Part shown: piece after piece, positions 56,202 to 64,000 of the stretch
How the letters are laid out: every line of letters starts with the position of its first letter
Numbering within the stretch: position 1 is the first letter of the stretch
NCBI GenBank assembly: GCA_963662175.1
Contig: OY759215.1
Span: forward strand, 24,169,079-24,233,078
Origin: Aradus depressus
Taxonomy: Eukaryota; Arthropoda; Insecta; Hemiptera; Aradidae
Direction of reading: 5' to 3'
DNA length: 64,000 bases
The notes under the pieces: generated by a model
Database searches by the model: none
Seen by the model: the letters and a program-made list of their open reading frames with translations, nothing else
What the model was told of the DNA's origin: nothing
Translations under genes and position numbers: made by a program

Positions 56202-56446
56202 GTTAGTTATTACGATCATGCCCGGGCTTTAACTACAAAGTAATATCGCATATTACCAAAGCGCTCCTTCTTCGCTCTGAGGTTCATGAGCCAGACTTTA
56301 GGATAGGGGTCTTTATCGAGTGCCTGACATCATACAGGCTCGAGACCATCGCTTAACGTTCTATCCTAAGGACGGCGGGTTCAAGGATTTTCATCGCCCA
56401 TATAAAACACCTAAGGGCCTCTGCCGGTTTTCCAACCGGCGCCCTT
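56202..56446 (-). mobile_element. SINE, older copy with duplication
   Basis: Tail GTTAGTTATT, body, and head remnant CCGGCGCCCTT. Flanks AAGAAGTGAA and AAAAAGTGAA (56192-56201, 56447-56456) form a duplication with one mismatch. The middle of the tRNA head is deleted. Confidence 0.85.
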
Positions 56447-56456
56447 AAAAAGTGAA

Positions 56457-58069
56457 CAGAATTGGTAGAAACAATAATGAGGATTTTTCAAATAGAAAAA
56501 TAAAGTAAATATGTTTGAAAGAAGAAATAAATAAAATATATTGTTAATTAGTTTTATAACTGTATCACTTAGAACAATAGTAGAAAAAAGAAAATATTTG
56601 CATAAAAAAGTATGCAGAATCATTTTCTGGATTAATAAATCTGCGAGTTCCTCTTGGAAAATATAAAATTGAGGTCGCTACGCGCGAAACGAGCGAAATT
56701 TTTTGACTTCACCATTGTAAATCCCGAAAAAAAAAAAAAAAAAAAAAGGTTCATCGTAGCTGTCTCCGAGGAGCCTCTTTAGTTGGGAAGTTGGAAAGAT
56801 CCTGTCTCTTAAAGATTAGAACTAAGGTTGTGTTCCAGAATGGATCTCGTGAGAGATAATTGTCCAAAACCTTCTGGAACATTTCTCTGTTACCTGAATT
56901 TTATAATATGGGCTTATACTAATTGAGATTCGTATTTGTTAAATGAAGGAAATCTGTTTTGTTTGGTATAACATGTTTTAGTATAATAGTTCACTATGAT
57001 GTACCGTCTTTTGAATAAATACATTATTTTATTTTGTTCTTATTGATGTATAGAATTAACATAAAATGTCATCTTTGTAAGGATAGTAATACCTAGTGAA
57101 AACTTGGAAGAGAACTTGTGACATTTATAATGAAAATGTTTGCAATAACTCAATTTCCTTTTTGATTTTGCACCATTATTCATCAATTGTATACGAAACA
57201 TATTGTGTATATATTATACAGTGTTTTTCTATTAATGCCTCGTATTTTTTTTTTGTTATAAGTGGAGGATAATGAAAGTAATAATAATTTAATGTATAAG
57301 ATATTTGTTTAAAATATTTAAGTCCGTATGTTATACAGCATCTCTTCGCCATCAGTATTTTGGAGAAGAGATAAATTTAGAGGGGGAAAAAAAATTCTTC
57401 CACATTAAAAAGACAATATAAATGATAAAATTTCGTTTTGGCTGTGATGAGTTGTATTTAGCGACTGCAAAATGTAAAATAAAGTTTTTGAAACCTGAAG
57501 TGCCTTTTCAATGGTGCTCACTCCAATTGTTTAAATATTCTTGAGAATATGTTTAAATAAAAAGAAAGGTGATCACTGATCTCAGTCCAGTAGTGTTTTC
57601 ATCGCTATTTTCTTACCTAATGAGTGATTCACCAAATGACTGTTAAATGATAAACTTATAGTTAATGTCCAGAAAACTATAATTTTCCTTTTGTTTGTAA
57701 TATTTACATTTTTTTTAAATTGTTAACTTGTGAACAACATTTTAACTGCTGATATCTATAATTTGGAAATGCAGCTAATTATACCTTATATGTGTAGCAA
57801 ATATAATTATTTCCATTTCAATTTTTTCTTTTTTACATTTATGTGTAATATTATCTTTTTTACTTGAAGTTTTGTACTTAATTTTATATTTTAGTCTAAA
57901 AGATTGCATATATTTTATATACTTTAAGAAATAAATGTTACTTAAATTATTTCATCTTATTTTTTTCCCCTGTCTTTTGTTTTACATTAAATTAAACCTA
58001 TAACATATTTCAATCAGTTATGTTCGTAACACTAAGAACCAAACGACCAAGGCGAGGAAGACTAAATTA
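56457..58069. other. No gene recognised
   Basis: A21 tract at 56729-56749; the rest is AT-rich without domains. Confidence 0.5.
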
Positions 58070-58404
58070 AACAAGAATTAAAAGAAAGAGATTTTGGCAC
58101 AAAGAAGCAGGAGAAAATTATATAATTTAGGTAATTATAGTATATAGACTTTTACATATATTATAGATAGCTTTGAAGTGGAAAAATACTCAGAAAAACA
58201 AGATATTTTAAATAAAAAGTATTGATTCACAGTTAACTGAACCTGTACTGCTTAACAAATACGAAAGTCAAAAATCTATTGAAAGTTACTCAACTTTAAG
58301 GCCTAATTATGAATTTCCGATGTTTAATTTTGCTTGTCTTTTGGATAAGGCTTATGAAAAAATTGAAAATTACATTAAACAATTGAATAAGTTAAGCGAA
58401 TAAA
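58070..58404 (+). pseudogene. Coding-like fragment, no family recognised
   Basis: Three adjacent frames read as protein: TRIKRKRFWHKEAGENYII, SFEVEKYSEKQDILNKKY, and SQLTEPVLLNKYESQKSIES followed by a long tail YSTLRPNYEFPMFNFACLLD ... QLNKLSE and stop TAA near 58400. Stops or shifts separate them. It could be an old gene copy or transposon ORF, cut by the SINE at 58409. Confidence 0.3.
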
Positions 58405-58408
58405 TTAG

Positions 58409-58693
58409 TGCCTCGGCCATTAACTACGAGGTCATATCGCCTACTACCAGAGCGCTATTTTGTCGTTCTGGTGGACATGAGCCCGACTCTACTGTATGAG
58501 TCCTAAATTTTGCCTACCCGTGTTAGGAGTGCCGTGGGTAAGAGTCTAACAAGTGCCTGACATGTATGCTCCGGACCATCGCTTAACGTTCCATCCGAAG
58601 GACGGTTTTTTTAGCTACCAGATAAAAAACCTAAAAACCGGCCGGGTTTCTGATCTGGAGCTCAGTCGCTACCTCTGAACTATGAGCGCCCTC
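58409..58693 (-). mobile_element. SINE, older copy
   Basis: GGCCATTAACTACGAGGTCA through CTGAACTATGAGCGCCCTC. The tail is replaced: it begins directly after a coding-like fragment. Confidence 0.85.
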
Positions 58694-59376
58694 TAATAAC
58701 AAATAAGTGGCGGTTCAATTCTGGTGAAGTAAAATAAAGTTTCTTATTTACACTTTTGTCCAAAGGCGGAGGTCCGGAAGTTTGTGAGTTGAGCGTGATT
58801 AGCATATTAAGAAGCAGTAACTTTTTATTTTATTCCCGCCACTTTATTCAGATCCATAGAGTTGAGAAATAGGAGTTTGGCTCCCTGGAGTGCAAATGTC
58901 GAGCTGCTCGTGGAAATTCGTAAACTCCTTGATAGAAAATGTTATGCTCTACAATTTTCGTCAGGACTTTTTACCCTCTCTCTGTAGTAGTTTATGAGCA
59001 AACTTTCAAAGAAGCACGAAACCGCCCGATCAGAATCGGGAAAAGAGACCCTATTGTAAGTATCCAAATCGTCAAAGCAAAGAACTCGTAAGTAAAAACA
59101 TGACGAGAACCAAATTCACGTAGAATTTTAAGGGCTTTTATGTACGTGTTGTACATTTTCCTCGGTTTTCGAAAAAATTTGAACTATACTAAAGAAGAAT
59201 AATCTCAATCGTTTGAGGAACTTTATACATTTTTATTTATTTAGATTTATTAGATTTTGCAACATTCGGACGTTATTAGTAATCAAAATTTTTCTTTCCA
59301 TTCTTCTCCGTCCACCCTTAATCGTCATACACATAATAGGAATGGAAGAAAAGAATATCACATGAGGAGAGCCTGG
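58694..59376. other. CEP19 3' flank; no gene recognised
   Basis: Lies downstream of the CEP19 polyadenylation hexamer. Nothing recognisable. Confidence 0.5.
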
Positions 59377-59400
59377 TTTATTTTTTAAACTACTATTTTC

Positions 59401-60300
59401 CTACCAAAAGTCATCCTTATCCGACAAAGGATTATCACTGTCTTTGAAATCGAGATCAGTGTCCTCTTCATTGGTGTCGCTGTCACGATGCTGCTTTTCT
59501 GTTTGATTCCGTTTCAGAAAAGAATTTTGCTGCAGAGGTTGAGAATTTCGAATTTTTGAGAAAGAGGTTAATTTGTTTTCTTTTTGGAGTGTATTTTCTT
59601 CAGTGTTTGCTCTTCTTCTGTCTAAATTAATCCTACTTCCAAAGCTGGGAGGACTGTTCTTGGCTGGCCCCAGGGTAGGAAACATGCTAGAACCCCATGA
59701 TGATCCTGCATCCCCACGGTCCACACCTTTAAAATTATTGGTCTCTTTATTTTTGGTAATTTTCGATTTTTGTTTTATTTTCGAGATAAGTATGTCTTCC
59801 AAATCTGAACTTTTATTTGATTCATCAGACTCGAAATCAAAATCTTTGAATTCATCATCGTCCTTTTTCAAGTTTGATTTTTGCCTAAGATTGAAAAATA
59901 TGTTACCAGTGTCCCTTAATTTTGGTTTAACCTTTCCTTCATTTTCTTCTCCAACTTCTATTATTTCAGCAGTCGATTTTCTTTCTTCGTCACCATACTT
60001 CCTTGGAGTTGAATCTTTTTGTACTGAGCTTTTACTAGCGCCGTCAACGGCATCCTGAAGATTTTGCCCACTTTTGAATCCTTTGATGATCTCTATCATT
60101 TTTTTTATTTTCTCATCGGGGACAGGCTGGAGGTAAGACGTGTGTCGGTTCCGAAGATCCTCCAGCACGAAGTCTGTCTTGGTGGTGGGCCATAGATTGC
60201 GGAGCGGCATCACCCTCATCCGAAGACCCCCTGAATCATCGTAAATGTAGACAATGGCAGGAGGATTGAAACGAACACCAAGCTTTTTTGGTGTGATCAT
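59401..60300 (-). CDS. CEP19: CEP19 homologue, centrosomal/ciliary protein (299 aa)
   Basis: Single coding exon beginning MITPKKLGVRFNPPAIVYIY, which matches the start of vertebrate CEP19 (AKKCGIRFQPPAIILIYE). RMRVMPLRNL, RHTSYL and LQDAV continue the conserved N-terminal domain to about residue 80. Vertebrate CEP19 (about 163 aa) recruits RABL2 to the mother centriole for intraflagellar transport entry (family knowledge). Here residues 80-299 are a low-complexity acidic, Ser/Lys-rich extension ending DKDDFW. Upstream of the ATG is TTTATGTTTCAG, a good splice acceptor, so a 5' non-coding exon is likely; if unspliced, translation could start three codons earlier at 60309. AATAAA on the minus strand at 59377-59382, just past the stop, is a likely polyadenylation signal. 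Confidence 0.88.
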   Translation of the reverse strand: MITPKKLGVRFNPPAIVYIYDDSGGLRMRVMPLRNLWPTTKTDFVLEDLRNRHTSYLQPVPDEKIKKMIEIIKGFKSGQNLQDAVDGASKSSVQKDSTPRKYGDEERKSTAEIIEVGEENEGKVKPKLRDTGNIFFNLRQKSNLKKDDDEFKDFDFESDESNKSSDLEDILISKIKQKSKITKNKETNNFKGVDRGDAGSSWGSSMFPTLGPAKNSPPSFGSRINLDRRRANTEENTLQKENKLTSFSKIRNSQPLQQNSFLKRNQTEKQHRDSDTNEEDTDLDFKDSDNPLSDKDDFW

Positions 60301-60639
60301 CTGAAACATAAAAGTTGAAACATAAACATTTTGAGAGGTTCACAACTCATTCAACCCACGTGTTCAACAACTCTGGTTGCCTTACTGATATTTCACTAAT
60401 TTTAAAAACCTATTTAAATTTCAATAAGTTATTGTTATTTGTAAATATTGGTAGTTAATTACCTTTTAAAGTATTTATTGGTGGAATTAACAGTAAGACA
60501 ACTCGAACAAAATTTAAAAAATGAAATTATGTAAATTTAGGCAGCAATCAGTTTCCATAAAAACATATGGAAAATACGTTTATTTTTATTTAATCTCTAT
60601 TACTTTCTTATACCTATAGTATATATGCAAAAAGAGATT

Positions 60640-61042
60640 AAGGTTTCATCAGATTTCTAGGACCCTAGAATACGTTTTGAGCATTTCTGCGATGATTGTT
60701 TCTTTGTGTGTATGTATGTTGTGAGGCTTCTACCGCAAAAACGATTGTAGCTATGAACTTGAAATTTGGAATGATGAAGTTATATGTGCTAACGTAGAGC
60801 TGGTTAGATTTTGGACGAAATCGGACGAAAATTAAAACCACTTTACTTCGGGGCCAAAATACAATTTACAAAATTTCGCTTATGTTTATGACCTAATCAA
60901 AAATAGTTTCAAATAAAAATTGTAGAGAAAACTAAAATACATATTCTATATGAAATACGATTTTTCGCATGTCGACCAGTTTTTGAGATACATGCCGAAA
61001 ACCGTCCTGAATTGTTCTGAAACATTTTTTTAGACCCAAAAA
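60640..61042 (+). repeat. Interspersed repeat D, copy 2
   Basis: Collinear with 22545-22950, including TTTATGACCTAATCAAAAAT. Followed by a SINE head and then the MITE at 61189. Confidence 0.75.
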
Positions 61043-61044
61043 CT

Positions 61045-61108
61045 GAGGGCGCCGGTAGCTCAGTGGTATGCGTGCTGGGTTACTGAGCTCAAGGTCGGGG
61101 GTTCAACG
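61045..61108 (+). mobile_element. SINE tRNA-head fragment
   Basis: GAGGGCGCCGGTAGCTCAGT, then GTATGCGTGC and a B box GGGGGTTCAA; stops after about 64 bp. It sits between two repeat modules that are also adjacent at 22.5-23.3 kb. Confidence 0.8.
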
Positions 61109-61188
61109 AATTATAAAATATTTTTTTATTATTGCTAGTCTTTAATACAAATTATATACATTTAGAAAAAAATAAATATATTTGATGT

Positions 61189-61458
61189 GACCATTAAAGG
61201 CCTTTGTTATACCAACCACGCTTATAGATCACTCTCTCTCCGCCTCCCCCTTCTCAAAATTATTTCATACTGGCATTACTAGGTATAAGAATGTCACTTT
61301 CAGAATTACACTGTACAATATAACAAAAAAATACCGCTGACGCCAATACATTACTTTCACATACCTAGTAATGTCAGAATGAAATGATTTTGAGAAGGGG
61401 GAGGGGGATAGAAACTGATCTGTAAGTGTGGTTGGTATAAGAATGGCCGTTAATGGTC
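61189..61458. mobile_element. MITE with about 85-bp inverted repeats, copy 2
   Basis: Ends GACCATTAAAGGCC and GGCCGTTAATGGTC; inner arms ATACCAACCACGCTTATAGA and TCTGTAAGTGTGGTTGGTAT. Arms run to CATTACTAGG / CCTAGTAATG. Non-coding. Confidence 0.85.
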
Positions 61459-61695
61459 TTTTTTTTTCGTTTTGGTTCGTTTCTAGTCTTCTAGTTTATA
61501 GAAGAAAGTAATCTTATGATATAGTCTGGAAACATTAATAAAAATATATTTTTAGACCTATAGGCTTTCTGTGTGTTTTTACAAACGGAAAATAGACAAG
61601 TGGGGTTTTAAAAAAATTATATTTAGATAGGTATATAAAAGCTCTCCCCAACCCCTATTCTACTTCATTTATACATGCATACATATATTTTATTA

Positions 61696-62175
61696 CTAGC
61701 AATAATGCCCGGCGTTGCCCGGGGAACTTTGACTTTTCTCCCAATATCTCCTATAAGGCTATTCAGTTCCTCGACAGTACATTCATGATGTTATAATTTT
61801 CAATTATTCATACGGAATAAGGCTTTGGAGCTAAAACTAATTTATTCAAAAAGATTTCTCATTAATCGTTGCAATGGTTTTCGAGTTACAAAGATTGGGT
61901 GAGTGGATGCTGGTATGGACCAGGGGTTGATTATAAAATAGACCTTAACCTTCCGGAAGATAAAACTTATCTATTCAAAAATATTCCTCATTAATGATTG
62001 CAGTGGTTTTTGAGTTACAAAGATTGCGTGGGTGGATGCTGGGATGGACCAGATATTGAGGTACTAATACGCCTATAACCTTCCACAGACGATGACGAAC
62101 AAATTAAAAAAAAAATTAATCAAATCCATCAAGCCGTTCGTGAGTTATAGCGGTACAACGCACAGACATTTTCAG
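61696..62175 (+). repeat. Repeat E, long copy with two 115-bp units
   Basis: Starts CTAGCAATAATGCCCGGCGT; a 115-bp unit (TTATTCAAAAAGATTTCTCA ... TGGATGCTGGTATGGACCAG) is present twice; ends CATCAAGCCGTTCGTGAGTT ATAGCGG and a (TA)n run at 62180-62218. The GGCGTTGCCCGGG start with AGCCGTTCGTGAGTTATAGC end is a widespread invertebrate non-autonomous layout, from memory. Confidence 0.65.
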
Positions 62176-62264
62176 CTTTATATATATATATATATATCAT
62201 ATATCATATATATATATATGATGATTGTTATTTTGTCTTTTTTCTCTTTTCTATACTTTGCACA

Positions 62265-62345
62265 TTTTGACCTGAGGAAGGGACGTAAGATCGTCCCGAA
62301 ATGTCGTGAAAAATATACATCTGGAAAAGTTATCAAAAATTATTA
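62265..62345 (+). mobile_element. Solo Penelope-like/hairpin terminus
   Basis: GACCTGAGGAAGGGACGTAA then GATCGTCCCGAAATGTCG: a CTGAGGA box, a GGGACG/CGTCCC stem and GAAAT, same layout as the arms of the two foldback elements. No coding sequence adjoins it. Confidence 0.45.
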
Positions 62346-62430
62346 TCTTAATTTTAATTAAATTAAAAAAAATATCTACTGTTTTACTGTTTAATAGTAA
62401 ATTAATATAATAATATATATATATTTTTTT

Positions 62431-62682
62431 TATTTATTATGCCGTAAGACTAATTGTAGTCCTATAAAGCCGGAGCGAGTATGTAGTAGTCTATTGATCC
62501 TATAATTCTATTTTTGATTTGGTAATAAATTTAATGAGTCTGTTAATGTTTTCTATGGTATTAATGTTAGCTATTGTTTGAAGAAATGTGTTTTCGTTGG
62601 ATAGTAGTGTCTCATGTTGTCTCTGGTTGTCGTATTTTTTGCAGTTAGTGAAAATGTGGATTACGTCCTCAGTCTCATATAA
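62431..62682 (-). pseudogene. 5'-truncated LINE 3' end (C-terminal ORF tail)
   Basis: Minus-strand frame reads ETEDVIHIFTNCKKYDNQRQ and on to ...ITKSKIEL, stop at 62500-62502. This resembles the His/Cys tail of RNase H-bearing LINEs (..HILF.C..). The 3' UTR then ends in an A-rich tail near 62430. Only the last 60 or so codons survive, as expected from a 5'-truncated insertion. Confidence 0.6.
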
Positions 62683-62839
62683 TAATATTGATTTATTATT
62701 AAAATAATAATAAATATTTATTTATTATTAATATGAAAAATATAAATATAATAAATTAATTAAAATAAATAAATATAATAAATTAATCTAAATAAATAAT
62801 AGTAAATTAATCTACTGTATAATTATTTTTGTACTCATA

Positions 62840-62848
<9 letters not shown>

Positions 62849-62870
<22 letters not shown>

Positions 62871-63286
62871 GGCCTTATGAACGATGCATATTAGCCATGG
62901 ATATGCCAAACGGCATGGGACATGGGAAGAGGACGAAGAGCCCAGGGGAGAACCCCGGAGCACCCAACCAGCCGCAAGACCGAACCAGGGGACAAGGAGC
63001 CGCACCTCCGGGCCGTTCTCTGCAATCACACTTAGACAGTACAGTAAACATTAGTGCAACAAGGCCTGAGACGAGGATGTGCATGTGTGCCAGGCCGTCC
63101 ACACCCTCCAAGCCCGGGACCGTTCAAGTCCAGAGAGCCCGGCGATGCCGCCCCAAACCCCCCAGCCCGGCCAATACCGCCCGCCACGCCACCCCAAGGG
63201 ATCCCCACCCGGACCCCGCACTCAGCTCTTAGGGAAACGTATGATTTTAATAGTTGTACTTATATACTTATATTGAATCCAAATGA
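62849..63286 (-). mobile_element. 3' UTR and poly(A) tail of the same LINE
   Basis: Downstream of the RNase H stop the minus strand has a GC-rich 3' UTR, ending ...ATGCATCGTTCATAAGGCC followed by about 23 A (T tract at 62849-62871). This marks the 3' end of the element. Confidence 0.75.
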
Positions 63287-64000
63287 TTAGATTATTATGT
63301 TATTGATAGATATGAATTGAAATAGGGATTCAGAAATTTCAGGTTTTTTAATTGCCGAGGCCAGAATAAGCTCTATTGAGGTGGGAAACGGAATACAACT
63401 GTCTACCAATCGCCTAAACAACAGGTGACGACCGGAAGAGGTGAGTGAACAGCTCAGGAGTATGTGGTTAGCATCAGCAACTTGGTCCGGGTCGCAATCA
63501 CACCTCGGGGAAGGGAGGATATTTATTTTATAAAGATGGGAAGGCAGTCTATTATGGTTAAACCGAAGCCTTATTAATGTCGTGAAAAAAGATCTTTGTT
63601 TATTTGAGGAATGAAACCAGGGTTTGGAAGGGATTCCAGGTTGAATATTGCCGAAGTAGCGACCCTTTATGTTTATAGATTGACTATATTCGAGTTGCCA
63701 CTTTGACAGATAGTATTTGGAGATATGAGCTCTGATATCCATAGGAGTAATAATATTCATCAGAGCCCCAGAGCATGCAGCCTCCTTTGCCAGCAGGTTT
63801 ACGGCGTCGTTATACTTGTGCCCACTATGTCCACGGATCCAAATAAGAAATACTAATTTGTTGTTCACATGCTGCTCCATAAGAAGTCTATGAATTTCTA
63901 AGATAACAGGGTGATTACACTTATTCATATTTCGAAGAGACATAAGGACGCTAAGGCTATCGGAGAAAACTAAGCAATTGGAAATATTCAAGGTGGAAAT
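63287..64000 (-). CDS. LINE RNase H and C-terminal domain, partial at window edge
   Basis: The open frame runs off the right end. It contains FSDSLSVLMSLRN and WIRGHSGHKYNDAVNLLAKEA, the third and fourth catalytic Asp blocks of a non-LTR RNase H, then a C-terminal CDCDPDQVADANHILLSC block typical of I/Jockey/R1-type LINEs. No stop interrupts the 238 codons visible. Earlier domains lie beyond the window. Confidence 0.85.
   Translation of the reverse strand: MSTLNISNCLVFSDSLSVLMSLRNMNKCNHPVILEIHRLLMEQHVNNKLVFLIWIRGHSGHKYNDAVNLLAKEAACSGALMNIITPMDIRAHISKYYLSKWQLEYSQSINIKGRYFGNIQPGIPSKPWFHSSNKQRSFFTTLIRLRFNHNRLPSHLYKINILPSPRCDCDPDQVADANHILLSCSLTSSGRHLLFRRLVDSCIPFPTSIELILASAIKKPEISESLFQFISINNIII

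Noticed and set aside
59573..60058. 161-aa plus-strand open frame
   Set aside because: Antisense shadow of CEP19; Ser/Leu/Phe-rich composition reflects the Lys/Glu-rich minus strand.
62897..63290. Pro-rich plus-strand open frames
   Set aside because: Antisense to the GC-rich 3' UTR of the LINE, which ends in a poly(A) tail.

Overview
This is an AT-rich, intron-bearing, transposon-dense animal nuclear sequence. It is most likely from an insect. The evidence is an Eiger-type TNF ligand, many tRNA-derived SINEs (some with CCTAA-repeat tails, like the arthropod telomere repeat), Jockey-type and CFDP2-like LINE remains, hAT elements and foldback/MITE-like elements. I could not fix the order; a hemipteran is a guess. 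No prokaryotic, plasmid, CRISPR or operon features were seen.

Host genes. (1) 26713-26937 (-) is the first coding exon of an unidentified type II membrane protein with a coiled coil; the rest must lie to the left or outside the window. (2) 42061-48168 (-) is a complete five-exon WDR73 gene (430 aa). (3) 48750-52351 (+) is a complete five-exon eiger (TNF superfamily ligand) gene (346 aa). The start codons of WDR73 and eiger are divergent and 581 bp apart. (4) 59401-60300 (-) is a CEP19 homologue coded in one exon, with a long acidic extension. All exon models were built by hand; splice junctions follow GT/AG and reading phase closes exactly in both multi-exon genes.

Mobile DNA. The left 41 kb carries no recognisable host coding sequence apart from the exon at 26.7 kb. 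It holds a SINE family with about 20 copies across the window (two subfamilies), a second SINE, a nearly full-length CFDP2-like LINE (31519-34801) with a 13-bp target-site duplication, decayed Jockey/R1-like LINE pieces, a hAT deletion derivative, several TIR or foldback elements, and at least four families of non-coding interspersed repeat. The right end is a run of non-LTR retrotransposon 3' ends plus a LINE RNase H domain that runs off the window.

The most unusual items are: the SINE with telomere-like tails; a perfect 46-bp inverted repeat with a 4-bp loop; two foldback elements and one solo sequence sharing a hammerhead-like hairpin core; a 770-bp TIR element built of many AACCAGTTA-type subterminal repeats; an alternative eiger splice donor that would remove a polybasic cluster; and an eiger stop codon that lies at the edge of a 30-bp minisatellite.
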